NCBI RefSeq assembly: GCF_019449275.2
Contig: NZ_JAHZQZ020000012.1
Span: forward strand, 310,001 to 374,000
Reading direction: 5' to 3'
Origin: Microbacterium sp. HD4P20
GTDB lineage: Bacteria > Actinomycetota > Actinomycetes > Actinomycetales > Microbacteriaceae
Length of the DNA: 64,000 nucleotides
Position 1 is the stretch's first letter; each line of letters starts with the position of its first letter. Under the pieces are notes generated by a model. That model was not told the origin of the DNA and searched no databases. It saw only the letters and a program-made list of their open reading frames with translations. Shown here one piece after another: positions 33,740 through 43,309 of this stretch. The translations under genes and the position numbers were made by a program.

Positions 33740-34723
33740 ATGCACGCCACCTCCCCCTCCCGCACGACCACGACCCTGACTGATCGCTATGTCGACGCCG
33801 CGATGCGCACGGTGCCCGAATCCGGGCGTGACGACCTGGCGGCAGAACTGCGCGCCTCCATCGACGACCAGATCGACGCGCGCGTCGACGATGGCGAACC
33901 CCGCGACGTCGCCGAGCGCGCCGTCCTGACAGGCTTGGGCGATCCCGAGAAGCTCGCGGCCGACTACACCGGACGGACGCTCTATCTCATCGGCCCGCGC
34001 TACTACCTCGACTGGTGGCGCCTGCTCAAGCTCCTGCTGTGGATCGTGCTGCCGACCGCTGCGCTCGGCGTGGCCCTGGCGCGGACGCTCACCGGGTCGA
34101 ACGTCGGAGAAGTCATCGGCGGGACGGTGGTGACGCTGCTGACGGTGGCCTTGCACGTCGTGTTCTGGACGACGCTCATCTTCGTGATCGTCGAGCGCGG
34201 CTGGAGTCGCGGCGCGCGCGCACCGTTGACCGAATGGACCGTCGACCAGCTTCCCGAGCCCCGGCCTCGTGGCGTCGGATTCGGCGACATGGTGGCGTCA
34301 CTGGTCTTCCTCGCCATTGCCGTCGGCGCCGTCATCTGGGACCGGTTCGTCGGGTTCGTGCCGACGCAGCCCGGTCTGTCGTTCCTGAACCCCGAGCTGT
34401 GGCCGTGGTGGATCGGCGGGCTGTTCGTGCTCATGGCCCTCGAGGCGGTGCTCGCGGTCGTGGTGTATCTCGTCCGCGGCTGGACGTGGACGCTGGCGAT
34501 CGTCAACGCGGCCATCGCGCTCGCCGTCGCCGTTCCCGCACTGCTGCTGCTGGCGCAGGGCATGCTCGTCAATCCGGACTTCTTCCCTGCAGTCGCCCGT
34601 GGCGCTGCCGAGTCCGACTCGAACGTCGCTGCGATCCTGAGCGTCGTGTTCGGGTTCGTCATCGCGGGGATCGCCGTGTGGGACATCACCGACGTCTTCG
34701 TGAAGACCTCCCGCACGCGCTGA
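33740..34723 (+). CDS. HAAS-domain (permease prefix) membrane protein
   Basis: A 327-residue protein with an N-terminal HAAS domain (RYVDAAMRTVPESGRDDLAAELRASIDDQIDARVDDGEPRDVAERAVLTGLGDPEKLAADY; about residues 10-75), followed by about seven hydrophobic helices. The HAAS domain is a cytosolic helical unit paired with PadR regulators. The ATG is 1 nt after the PadR stop, so translation is coupled. Role: likely envelope-stress signalling or transport, by family analogy. Confidence 0.82.
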   Translation: MHATSPSRTTTTLTDRYVDAAMRTVPESGRDDLAAELRASIDDQIDARVDDGEPRDVAERAVLTGLGDPEKLAADYTGRTLYLIGPRYYLDWWRLLKLLLWIVLPTAALGVALARTLTGSNVGEVIGGTVVTLLTVALHVVFWTTLIFVIVERGWSRGARAPLTEWTVDQLPEPRPRGVGFGDMVASLVFLAIAVGAVIWDRFVGFVPTQPGLSFLNPELWPWWIGGLFVLMALEAVLAVVVYLVRGWTWTLAIVNAAIALAVAVPALLLLAQGMLVNPDFFPAVARGAAESDSNVAAILSVVFGFVIAGIAVWDITDVFVKTSRTR

Positions 34724-34801
34724 CCACCGGGGGTCGAGGGGGCGACGTTTCGACGGACCTCCCGCGGCCCCCGGCATCCGTCCGCCTCTAGGCTGATTCG
34801 C

Positions 34802-35602
34802 ATGCCACTTCTCGACACTCCTGTGCGCCTCGGCGTGCAGCTGCAGCCCCAGCACGCCCCGTACTCGGCCTTCCGCGACGCCGTTCGCCGGCTGGAGGAC
34901 ATGGGGGTGGACATCCTGTTCAATTGGGACCACTTCTTCCCGCTGTCGGGCGATCCCGACGGGCTGCACTTCGAGTCCTGGACGATGCTCGCCGCGTGGG
35001 CCGAGCAGACCGAGCGGGTCGAGTTCGGCGCCCTGGTCAACTGCAACAGCTACCGCAACCCCGACCTGCAGGCCGACATGGCCCGCACCGTCGACCACAT
35101 CTCGGCGAAGGACGGCGGGGAGGGCCGTTTCATCTTCGCGACGGGGGCCGGCTGGTTCGCCCGCGACTACGAGGAGTACGGCTACGAGTTCGGCACCGCC
35201 GGCTCACGCCTCGACGACCTCGCGGCCGGCCTGGAGCGCATCGAGACGCGGTGGCAGAAGCTCAACCCGGCGCCGACGCGCAAGATTCCGGTGCTCATCG
35301 GCGGCAAGGGCGAGCAGAAGACGCTCCGACTCGTCGCGCGCCACGCCGACATCTGGCACAGCTTCGTCCGCCCGGGCGAGCTCGCCCACAAGCTCGACGT
35401 CATCGAGCGCTGGGCCGAGCGCGAGGAGCGCGACACGTCCGACCTGGTCATCTCGAACGAGCTGCACCAGCGCGGCGAGGACTTCGCCGATGAGCTCTAC
35501 GACGCCGGGGTGCGCCTGTTCACCCTCGCCTTCCAGGGCCCCGACTGGGATTACGACCTCGTCCGGTCGTGGCTGCGCTGGCGCGACGCCAAGAACGCCT
35601 GA
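34802..35602 (+). CDS. LLM-class F420-type oxidoreductase
   Basis: A 266-residue luciferase-like protein, shorter than that at 4606. Motifs include VRLGVQLQPQHAPYSAF, the N-terminal VDILFNWDHFFPLSG, FIFATGAGWFARDYEEYGY and KIPVLIGGKGEQKTLRLVARHADIWH. Substrate unknown. TAGGCT ends 7 nt before the ATG, so a leaderless message is likely. Beyond it is a 200-bp gap with tandem repeats and then metH. Confidence 0.85.
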   Translation: MPLLDTPVRLGVQLQPQHAPYSAFRDAVRRLEDMGVDILFNWDHFFPLSGDPDGLHFESWTMLAAWAEQTERVEFGALVNCNSYRNPDLQADMARTVDHISAKDGGEGRFIFATGAGWFARDYEEYGYEFGTAGSRLDDLAAGLERIETRWQKLNPAPTRKIPVLIGGKGEQKTLRLVARHADIWHSFVRPGELAHKLDVIERWAEREERDTSDLVISNELHQRGEDFADELYDAGVRLFTLAFQGPDWDYDLVRSWLRWRDAKNA

Positions 35603-35628
35603 CCCCGCCCGCGGCCCGGCGGCCCGTC

Positions 35629-35779
35629 CGGGTGGCGCAACACGCGGAGTGGCCCCGCCGATGCCGCGTGTTGTGACACTCGAAGCGCCGGCGGCGTGCG
35701 CCGTTCGGGTGGCGTGACACGCGGAGTCACGGGGACGGATGCCGCAAGGCGGCGTTTTGTGACGGGCGGTCGGGTGGCG
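35629..35779. repeat. Imperfect tandem repeat with hairpin, 77-bp period
   Basis: CGGGTGGCGCAACACGCGGAGT-type blocks occur at 35629-35650 and 35706-35727, and a truncated CGGGTGGCG at 35771-35779. AACACGCGG (35639-35647) pairs with CCGCGTGTT (35664-35672). The stretch 35603-35807 otherwise holds only the metH -10 box (TAGACT). It may be a dispersed intergenic repeat. Confidence 0.6.
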
Positions 35780-35807
35780 GCATCCGTGGCTCATTAGACT
35801 CGCGCGG

Positions 35808-38800
35808 GTGACCGCCCCGCCCGTGCCCCGATTCGCCCTCGACATCGACGGTGTGCCGCGTCCCGAGCGCTCGCAGCGGCTGCTCGACGCCGTGCGGGAG
35901 CGCGTCGTGATCGCCGACGGCGCGATGGGTACGATGCTGCAGCAGTACGACCTGTCGATCGACGGCGACTTCCAGGGCCTCGAGGGCTGCAACGAGATCC
36001 TCAACGTCTCGCGTCCCGATGTCGTCGGCGCCATCCACGACGCCTACCTCGCCGTCGGCATCGACGCCGTCGAGACCAACACCTTCGGCGCGAACTGGTC
36101 GAATCTCGACGACTACGGCATCGACGACCGCATCGCCGAGCTCGCCGCGGCGGGGGCCCGCATCGCCCGAGACCGGGTCGAAGCCGCCGAGACCGCCGAC
36201 GGCCGCACGCGCTGGGTGCTGGGCTCGATGGGGCCCGGCACCAAGCTGCCCAGCCTCGGCCACACCACGTACGACCATCTCAAGCGAACGTTCGCGCTGC
36301 AGGCCGAGGGACTCATCGACGGCGGCGCCGACGCCTTCCTCGTTGAGACCTCGCAGGACCTGCTGCAGACAAAAGCGGCCATCAACGGATGCCGGCAGGC
36401 CATCGTGAGCCGCGGCATCCGGCTGCCCATCTTCGTCGAGGTGACCGTCGAGACGACCGGCACCATGCTCATGGGCAGCGAGATCGGTGCCGCGCTGACC
36501 GCGATCGAGCCGCTCGGCGTCGACGCGATCGGGCTGAACTGCGCGACCGGGCCGACCGAGATGAGCGAGCATCTGCGACACCTCTCGCGGCACGCGAGCG
36601 TGCCCATCGCGTGCATGCCGAACGCCGGGCTGCCGGTGCTCACGGCCGACGGCGCGCACTATCCGCTCTCGCCGGCCGAGCTCGCGACGGCGCACGAGCA
36701 GTTCGTGCGCGAATTCGGGCTGGGACTGGTGGGGGGATGCTGCGGCACCACGCCTGAGCACCTGGCCGCGGTCGTCGAGCGCCTGAGTCCGCGGCGCACT
36801 CGGTCGTTGAGCGAGGAGCGCAGCGGCGAGACGGAACGCGCCCGACCCTCCGCGGACGTCGGAGGCGTTTCGTCTCGCTCGTTCCTCGCTCGCTCAACGA
36901 CCGGGGAGGGCGCTCGCGCGATCACCGCGGACCCCGGGGTCGCATCGCTGTACCAGCACGTGTCGTTCCACCAGGACGCCTCCTACCTCGCGATCGGCGA
37001 GCGCACCAACGCGAACGGGTCGCGGGCCTTCCGCGAGGCGATGCTCGAGGAGCGCTGGGACGACTGCGTCGAGATCGCGCGCGACCAGATCCGCGTCGGC
37101 GCGCACCTGCTCGACGTGTGCATCGACTACGTGGGTCGCGACGGCGTCGCCGACATCCGCGAGGTCGTCTCGCGCTTCGCGAGTGCCTCGACGCTGCCGC
37201 TCGTCGTCGATTCCACCGAGCCCGCCGTCATCGGCGCCGGCCTCGAGCTGATCGGCGGACGCCCGGTCGTCAACTCGGTGAACTATGAGGACGGCGACGG
37301 CCCGGCATCCCGATTCGGTCGCATCATGCCGCTCGTGAAGGAGCACGGCACAGCGGTCATCGCCCTCACGATCGATGAGCAGGGGCAGGCGCGCACCGCC
37401 GAGGGCAAGGTGCGCATCGCCTCGCGCCTGGTCGACGAGCTCGTCGGCGACTGGGGCCTGCGGGTGAGCGACATCATCGTCGACTGCCTGACGTTCCCGA
37501 TCGCCACGGGCCAGGAGGAGACCCGGCGCGACGCGATCGAGACGATCGAGGCGATCCGCGAGATCTCGCGGAAGTACCCGGGAATCCAGACGACGCTCGG
37601 AGTTTCGAACGTGTCGTTCGGGTTGAACCCGGCGGCGCGGAGCGTGCTCAACTCGGCGTTCCTGCACGAGGCGGCCGAAGCGGGACTCACGTCGGGCATC
37701 ATCGATGCCGCGAAGATCGTGCCGCTCGCCTCTCTGACCGACGAGCAGCGCAAGGTCGCGCTCGATCTCGTGTGGGATCGCCGCGAGTACGACGCCGACG
37801 GCAATGTCACCTACGACCCGCTGGAGAAGATGCTGGATCTCTTCGCCGGGGTCGACACCGCCGCGCTGCGCAACCAGCGGGCGGCCGAGCTGGCCGCGCT
37901 GCCGCTGGGTGAACGGCTCGAGCGTCGCATCATCGACGGCGAGGGCAAGGGCCTCGAACCCGACCTCGACCTGGCACGGGCCGAAGGGCTGACTCCGCTG
38001 CAGATCATCAACGACCACCTGCTCGAGGGCATGAAGGTCGTCGGCGAGCGCTTCGGAGCCGGCGAGATGCAGCTGCCGTTCGTGCTGCAGTCCGCCGAGG
38101 TCATGAAGCGGGCGGTGGCTCTGCTCGAGCCGCATATGGAGAAGGCGGATGCCTCGGGCAAGGGCCGGATCGTCCTGGCGACGGTGCGCGGCGACGTGCA
38201 CGACATCGGCAAGAACCTCGTCGACATCATCCTGACCAACAACGGCTATGACGTGATCAACCTCGGCATCAAGCAGCCGATCGCCGACATCATCGCGGCC
38301 GCCGAGGAGCACGACGCCGATGTCATCGGCATGTCGGGGTTGCTCGTGAAGTCCACGGTCGTGATGAAGGAGAACCTCGAGGAGCTGCAGTCGCGCGGCC
38401 TGGCCAAGAAGTGGCCCGTCATCCTCGGGGGTGCCGCGCTCACCCGCGCCTACGTCGAGGACGACCTCGCCGGACTCTTCGACGGCGAGGTGCGCTACGC
38501 CCGCGACGCGTTCGAAGGGCTCGCGCTCATGGAGCCGCTGGTCAAGATCGCGCGCGGAGCCCACCCGGCCGAGGTCGGCCTGCCGGCGCTGAAGAAGCGG
38601 CGCCACACGGCCGGCTCCAAGCTCACGCTGACCGAGCCCGATGCCATGCCGGCTCGGTCGGATGTGGCATCCGGCAATCCCGTTCCCGCGCCGCCGTTCT
38701 GGGGCACGCGCATCGTGCGAGGCATCGCGCTGCACGACTACGCCGCGTTCCTCGACGAGCGAGCGACGTTCATGGGGCAGTGGGGCCTCAAGCCGGGCCG

Positions 38801-39542
38801 CAGCCAGGATGGCTTGTCGTACGAGGACCTCGTGCAGACGGAGGGGCGTCCGCGGCTGCGCTACTGGCTCGATCGCATCCTTGCCGAGGGGATGCTCGAC
38901 GCCTCGGTCGCGTACGGGTACTTTCCCGTCGTCTCTGACGGCGACGACGTGGTCGTGCTGCATCACGGCGACGACCCGACGGGGGTGCTCGGGGCGCCGG
39001 GGCTGCTCGCGCCGGACGGCGGGTCGGGCGGCACCGTGGGTTCCGAGCGGCTGCGCTTCCACTTCCCGCGCCAGCGCCGCGACCGTCACCTGTGCCTGGC
39101 CGACTTCGTGCGCTCGCGCGAGTCGGGAGTCGTCGACGTCATGCCGGTGCAGCTCGTGACGGCCGGCGCCCACATCGATTCGGTGACGGCGAAGCTGTTC
39201 GCCGAGGACAAGTACCGCGACTACTACGAGCTCAACGGACTCGTGATGCAGCTGACCGAGGCGCTCGCCGAGTTCTGGCACGCCCGCATCCGGGCCGAGC
39301 TCGGGTTCGCCGACGAGGATCCCGACGAGACAGCGGGTCTGTTCAAGCTCGAGTACCGCGGCGCCCGCTTCTCGCTCGGCTATCCCGCGTGCCCCGACAT
39401 GGAGGACCGCCGCAAGGTCGTCGAGCTCCTTCGCCCCGAGCGCATGGGCGTCGAGCTCAGCGAGGAGCTGCAGCTGCACCCGGAGCAGTCCACCGACGCG
39501 TTCGTCTTCCACCATCCCGAGGCGAAGTACTTCTCGGTGTGA
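35808..39542 (+). CDS. metH: Cobalamin-dependent methionine synthase
   Basis: Transfers the methyl group of 5-methyltetrahydrofolate to homocysteine through B12. The 1244 residues are in the usual order: homocysteine-binding barrel (1-330, with GADAFLVETSQDL and zinc CC in GGCCGTT), pterin-binding barrel (about 370-660, with EPAVIGAGLELIGG and TTLGVSNVSFG), helical cap and B12-binding domain (about 690-900, with GDVHDIGKNLV for the DxHxxG loop) and the AdoMet-binding domain (about 940-1244). Linker residues about 330-370 are derived from a dispersed repeat. The GTG is 7 nt after TTAGACT, so no riboswitch leader is possible. Confidence 0.95.
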   Translation: MTAPPVPRFALDIDGVPRPERSQRLLDAVRERVVIADGAMGTMLQQYDLSIDGDFQGLEGCNEILNVSRPDVVGAIHDAYLAVGIDAVETNTFGANWSNLDDYGIDDRIAELAAAGARIARDRVEAAETADGRTRWVLGSMGPGTKLPSLGHTTYDHLKRTFALQAEGLIDGGADAFLVETSQDLLQTKAAINGCRQAIVSRGIRLPIFVEVTVETTGTMLMGSEIGAALTAIEPLGVDAIGLNCATGPTEMSEHLRHLSRHASVPIACMPNAGLPVLTADGAHYPLSPAELATAHEQFVREFGLGLVGGCCGTTPEHLAAVVERLSPRRTRSLSEERSGETERARPSADVGGVSSRSFLARSTTGEGARAITADPGVASLYQHVSFHQDASYLAIGERTNANGSRAFREAMLEERWDDCVEIARDQIRVGAHLLDVCIDYVGRDGVADIREVVSRFASASTLPLVVDSTEPAVIGAGLELIGGRPVVNSVNYEDGDGPASRFGRIMPLVKEHGTAVIALTIDEQGQARTAEGKVRIASRLVDELVGDWGLRVSDIIVDCLTFPIATGQEETRRDAIETIEAIREISRKYPGIQTTLGVSNVSFGLNPAARSVLNSAFLHEAAEAGLTSGIIDAAKIVPLASLTDEQRKVALDLVWDRREYDADGNVTYDPLEKMLDLFAGVDTAALRNQRAAELAALPLGERLERRIIDGEGKGLEPDLDLARAEGLTPLQIINDHLLEGMKVVGERFGAGEMQLPFVLQSAEVMKRAVALLEPHMEKADASGKGRIVLATVRGDVHDIGKNLVDIILTNNGYDVINLGIKQPIADIIAAAEEHDADVIGMSGLLVKSTVVMKENLEELQSRGLAKKWPVILGGAALTRAYVEDDLAGLFDGEVRYARDAFEGLALMEPLVKIARGAHPAEVGLPALKKRRHTAGSKLTLTEPDAMPARSDVASGNPVPAPPFWGTRIVRGIALHDYAAFLDERATFMGQWGLKPGRSQDGLSYEDLVQTEGRPRLRYWLDRILAEGMLDASVAYGYFPVVSDGDDVVVLHHGDDPTGVLGAPGLLAPDGGSGGTVGSERLRFHFPRQRRDRHLCLADFVRSRESGVVDVMPVQLVTAGAHIDSVTAKLFAEDKYRDYYELNGLVMQLTEALAEFWHARIRAELGFADEDPDETAGLFKLEYRGARFSLGYPACPDMEDRRKVVELLRPERMGVELSEELQLHPEQSTDAFVFHHPEAKYFSV
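36801..36903. repeat. REP-like inverted repeat (two arms) inside metH
   Basis: Arm 1 (36801-36839) begins CGGTCGTTGAGCGAG; arm 2 (36865-36903) is its reverse complement, ending CGCTCAACGACCG. Stems of 15 and about 12 bp match. The element is read in frame and gives the RTRSLSEERSGETER and VSSRSFLARSTTG portions of the linker between the first two domains of MetH. Confidence 0.85.
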
Positions 39543-39615
39543 CACCGCTTCCGGCGAGAGGCGGCGGTCGGGGCATCCGGTGTCTGCCCCTGCGCCCTCG
39601 GAGGAGAAGTGGGCT

Positions 39616-39657
39616 TCCACAGGACGTTTCACGCGCGAACGTCCTGTGGAGCGCGAG
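39616..39657. repeat. CCACAGGA-type inverted repeat downstream of metH
   Basis: TCCACAGGACGTT (39616-39628) pairs perfectly with AACGTCCTGTGGA (39638-39650) around a 9-nt loop, and TTCTCCTGTGGAGCGCG follows from 39658. It sits 74 bp past the metH stop and may terminate metH. The same TCCTGTGGA units recur at 52035-52132. The stretch 39543-39698 holds no gene. Confidence 0.8.
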
Positions 39658-39698
39658 TTCTCCTGTGGAGCGCGGATGCCGCGAGCCGCGGCATCCGC

Positions 39699-40175
39699 TC
39701 ACGCGGTGTCGCGATCGAGGTCGACGAAGTAGCCGTTCAGGCCCCGTGGCGCTGAGCTGGCCGACTCGTCGTCCCGGGGATGCCACGGCACGCCGGGCGC
39801 CGGGACCAGCGCAGCTGTGCCGGGAATCGGCTCGATCACGGTGACCCACGGGTCGCGCGGGCCGATCGTGAGCCACACACCCTCGCCCATCTCCACCGGC
39901 TCAGGCAATGGCGGGTGGTCGGGGCGCGGCTCGCGACGCTCGGCGTGTTCGAGGGTGACGGCATGGATCGCTGTCACGGTACCGGTGAGGCGATCCGGTC
40001 CGGGCTCGTCGTGATGCGACTCGATCGCGTCGAGGCTGTCGGCGAGCTCAGGCCCCAGCATCTCGGTGAACCAACCGCGGACCTCTCGCGAGACGTTCAG
40101 GTCGATCCGGTCGCCGACGGTGAACGGGTCGCCGCAGCAGTCCCACTCCCAGCCCGTCAGCCACACCCGCTCCAT
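39699..40175 (-). CDS. DUF6578 domain protein
   Basis: A 158-residue acidic soluble protein. The N terminus WLTGWEWDCCGDPFTVGDRIDL fits DUF6578, with an invariant-looking CC pair and a later NGYFVDLD end. No function is known to me. TAGCCT ends 6 nt before the ATG, so a leaderless transcript is likely. It stands between metH and the ECF transporter but has its own promoter. Confidence 0.75.
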   Translation of the reverse strand: MERVWLTGWEWDCCGDPFTVGDRIDLNVSREVRGWFTEMLGPELADSLDAIESHHDEPGPDRLTGTVTAIHAVTLEHAERREPRPDHPPLPEPVEMGEGVWLTIGPRDPWVTVIEPIPGTAALVPAPGVPWHPRDDESASSAPRGLNGYFVDLDRDTA

Positions 40176-40206
40176 GCGGCCAGGCTACGCCGAGCCGCGG
40201 CATCCG

Positions 40207-43200
40207 TCATCGCGGGATCAGCGGCTTGGCGCGGCGAAGCGCCGCGAGCACCGGGCTGCCGATGACGATGATGCCGACGACGGAGGTGACCGCGCGGAGC
40301 GTGTCCCAGCTGAGCGTCGAGGTGACCAGCGAATACACGAGGAAACTCGCGAGATTGACGCTCAGCGGGGCGGCGGGCTCGTACGAGATGCCGGTTCCGT
40401 ACCCCACCGCGAAGGGCCAGAACCACAGGTTCATCAGCAGCCCGAACACATACGAGGCGACGACCCCGTAGAGACACAGCATCACGATCTCGGTGAGTGC
40501 CCGCGCGCCCGGGGGCTTCGGGGTCGGTGGCGACGGCGTCTGGAGAGGGCGCAGGGAGCGTCGAGGGAGCAGCCCTGCCACGGCGCCCACCCACCCGCAC
40601 GCGAACATCTGGAACGGGGTCCACGGTCCGAATGTGCCCGTTACCAGGGTCGACAGCGTGATCGTCGCCATGCCCAGGAGCATCCCGAACCGCGCTCCGA
40701 ACGCCCGGCCCGCGAGGATCAGCAGGATGAAGACGGCCTCCACGCCGCCGACGCCGGTGCTCGCGATCCGCACGGCGGCGCCGATGGCGGCGAGCGTGCC
40801 GAGGAGCGCGAGCACGTGCGCCGACCGCACGGTGCCGTCGAGCGTCGCGATCACGACGAGCGCGGCGAGCGGTGCGAGCGCGAGCGCCGCGACCGGCACG
40901 GCGGCGTAAGCCTGTTCCGGCACGGCGCTCGCGACGAGGGGCCAGCAGAATGCGCCGAGCGCGACGAGGTTCGCCGCCGCGAGCGTCAGGAGCGGCCAGG
41001 GCCGATGGCCGCGTGTCGGCGAAGCGGCACGCGCCGGTGCGGCGGGGACGGATGCCGTGGGTCGAGGCGCTCGCGCGTGCCCTGGCTCCCCATGGCCCGA
41101 CGCCGCAGCGGTCCCCGTGGCCCGTCGTGTGTCCAGGCCCGCGCGAGCGGAATCGGGCGAGGTCGCGACATGCCCAGCGGGAGCGAGGAGCGGGACAACG
41201 GTACGGGCCGAAGCGTGCGCGGCGGCGAGCGTGAGCACGCCGGCGTCCATCGACAGGATGCGATGTGCCCGGGTCGCCACGTCGGGCTCGTGGGTCGCCA
41301 CGAGCACAGCGGTGCCGTCCGCGGCGAGCAAGGCCAGCGCCGCCCACACGAGCTCGCGCGCGACGGGGTCGAGGCCGCGCGTGGGCTCGTCGATGAGCAG
41401 AGCGGCCGGGTGCGCCGCGAACTGGATCGCGATCGCGAGGCACCGCCGCTGGCCGACGGAGAGATCACGCGGGTGCCGCGACCCGAGCGCCGCGAACTCC
41501 GCGCTGCCGGCATCGAGGCCGACGAACTCCGCGAATCGCTCCGCCGTCCGCCGTGCGGCACCGCCTGCAGGAGACGCAGCGCCGGCGGGACCCTCCTGCG
41601 CACCGTAGGAACCGGCCGGGCCGTGTGGACTCGCCGCCCCGTCAAGGCCAGGTGCCGCGGCATCCGGCCCCCCGCCGCGCGAAGCGCGACGAAGGACCCG
41701 GGCCGAACGCCGGTCGGCTCGGCGGAACTCTGCGGCGACGGTGTCGTATGTGAAGAGGTCGTCCGAGGCATCCGGAACCAACGCCGTCCGGCCCCGAGCC
41801 TCGACGCGTGCATCGCGGGCGGGGAGGGCGAGCGCCGCAAGCAGACTGGACTTTCCGGCACCGTTCGGTCCGACGAGCGCCACGATCTCACCCGCGTGCA
41901 GGTGCAGACTCGCCCGGTCGACGGCGACCCGGCCACCGTGCCGCACGCTGACGTCGCTCGCCCGGAGGGCGAGCTGTCGGTGTGGCCTCGGTGCCTCGTC
42001 CCGATCTGCCGTCACGGCGCGCATCTCGTGACGGGGGAGCGGCGGTGGCGTGAGCGGGGCGCCGTCCCCGGCGCCGGCCGCCGGCACCACCTCGCCGCCG
42101 GCGATCGTCAGCTCGGCGTCGGCCACGGCGCGCAGGGCCTCGGCGCGGTGCTCGGCCACCACCACACACATACCGGCGTCGTGGGCGAGCTCGCCGAGCA
42201 GCGCCGAGACCCGCGCCCGTGCCGCGGCGTCGAGATCGGCCAGGGGCTCGTCCACCAGCAGCAGGATCGGCTGCTCGACGATCGCCGCCGCGATCGCCAC
42301 GAGCGTCGCCTCACCGGCCGACAGACCGCGCGTCGGCCGCTCGAGCAGGCGCGTGATGCCGACCCGCCGTGCCACCGCCTCGACGCGGGCACGGACGATC
42401 ACGCCCGCCACCCCGCGCAACTCGAGCGACAACCCGACCTCATCACTGACGCGTTCGGTAGCGAACGCCTCGCGCGGATGCTGCAGCACCACGCCGACCC
42501 GCTGTGCCAGATCGCGGGGCGCCACGACTGTCCGGTCGTGCCCCACCACTCGCAGCGTGCCCGCGATCCAGCCGCCGTCGGTGTGCGTGTGGAGCCCGGC
42601 GAAGGCCCGCAGCAGCGTGGACTTGCCCGATCCGGTCGGCCCTGACACCAGCGTCAGTGTGCCGGTGTGGAGCGCCAGCTCGGCAGGAAGACGGATGCCG
42701 CTGCCGGGCACCTCCGCAGGCGCGTGCTCCGGCGCACCACCGAACCCGATCCGTACCCCGTGCGCCTCGACGGCAGCGAGGCAGTCGCCGTCCAGACCCC
42801 GCCCGGCGAAACCTCGAAGCTCGAGCGCCGCGGCCACCGTGCCCGCGCGTTCGAGGGTGCGCTGAAGCAGCGGCATCAGCATCCGCGGGCCACCGCGCTC
42901 GCCGCGAAGACGCTGGGCGAACCGCACGTCCCGCGCGGCATCGGCGAGGGAGGGGAGCGTCGCCCACGCGATCGCCAGCGCCCGCGCCGCACCGCGTAGC
43001 GGTCCGCGGCGCGCGGCGCGTGCCAGCAGCCGCGACACATCGACGACGGTGTTCAGCAGCCCGAACGCGACGATGCCGAGGGCGATGGGGAGCGCGCTGG
43101 CCGCAGCATCCGCCAGCCCGTCGATCGTGACGGGGCCCAGCAGCACCACGTGCGCGAAGGGCGCCGGAAGCCGCAGTTCGGGCAGGGGCACGAGCACCGC

Positions 43201-43308
43201 CCCCGTGCCGTCCGCGCCGTGGAAGAGCACGCGGTAGAGCACCCGGACCACCACGAACCCGGCAGCGAGCACCGCCGCCGCGCGCAGAGGGCCGGGCCGG
43301 AAGGTCAT
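40207..43308 (-). CDS. One-chain ECF transporter (T-A-A-S fusion)
   Basis: A 1033-residue protein that holds all ECF-transporter parts in one chain. Residues about 5-175 are EcfT-like with two RG coupling motifs (LRGERGG, LRGFAGRG). ATPase 1: Walker A GPTGSGKST at 223-231, signature LSAGE 329-333, Walker B ILLLVDE about 348. ATPase 2: GPNGAGKSS 480-488, LSVGQ 616-620, ALLIDE about 636-641, THEPD switch. Residues about 770-1025 are membrane S-component-like, with GRAFGARFGMLLGMATITLSTLVTG and PFQMFACGWVGAVAGLLP. It starts 1 nt after the lipoprotein gene. A vitamin or metal substrate is expected; B12 is my guess from metH nearby. Confidence 0.85.
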   Translation of the reverse strand: MTFRPGPLRAAAVLAAGFVVVRVLYRVLFHGADGTGAVLVPLPELRLPAPFAHVVLLGPVTIDGLADAAASALPIALGIVAFGLLNTVVDVSRLLARAARRGPLRGAARALAIAWATLPSLADAARDVRFAQRLRGERGGPRMLMPLLQRTLERAGTVAAALELRGFAGRGLDGDCLAAVEAHGVRIGFGGAPEHAPAEVPGSGIRLPAELALHTGTLTLVSGPTGSGKSTLLRAFAGLHTHTDGGWIAGTLRVVGHDRTVVAPRDLAQRVGVVLQHPREAFATERVSDEVGLSLELRGVAGVIVRARVEAVARRVGITRLLERPTRGLSAGEATLVAIAAAIVEQPILLLVDEPLADLDAAARARVSALLGELAHDAGMCVVVAEHRAEALRAVADAELTIAGGEVVPAAGAGDGAPLTPPPLPRHEMRAVTADRDEAPRPHRQLALRASDVSVRHGGRVAVDRASLHLHAGEIVALVGPNGAGKSSLLAALALPARDARVEARGRTALVPDASDDLFTYDTVAAEFRRADRRSARVLRRASRGGGPDAAAPGLDGAASPHGPAGSYGAQEGPAGAASPAGGAARRTAERFAEFVGLDAGSAEFAALGSRHPRDLSVGQRRCLAIAIQFAAHPAALLIDEPTRGLDPVARELVWAALALLAADGTAVLVATHEPDVATRAHRILSMDAGVLTLAAAHASARTVVPLLAPAGHVATSPDSARAGLDTRRATGTAAASGHGEPGHARAPRPTASVPAAPARAASPTRGHRPWPLLTLAAANLVALGAFCWPLVASAVPEQAYAAVPVAALALAPLAALVVIATLDGTVRSAHVLALLGTLAAIGAAVRIASTGVGGVEAVFILLILAGRAFGARFGMLLGMATITLSTLVTGTFGPWTPFQMFACGWVGAVAGLLPRRSLRPLQTPSPPTPKPPGARALTEIVMLCLYGVVASYVFGLLMNLWFWPFAVGYGTGISYEPAAPLSVNLASFLVYSLVTSTLSWDTLRAVTSVVGIIVIGSPVLAALRRAKPLIPR

Positions 43309-43309
43309 G

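Noticed and set aside
34003..35098. Long antisense frames opposite the HAAS protein and the F420-type gene
   Set aside because: Low-complexity translations without motifs; sense strands have clear products.
35603..35807. Cobalamin riboswitch upstream of metH
   Set aside because: No B12-box-like sequence is seen and the -10 box is 7 nt from the GTG, leaving no leader.
36894..39632. A 912-codon open frame antisense to metH
   Set aside because: Its product is Arg/Ala/Leu-rich low-complexity sequence, while the sense strand is an unmistakable MetH; it is a shadow of high-GC coding.
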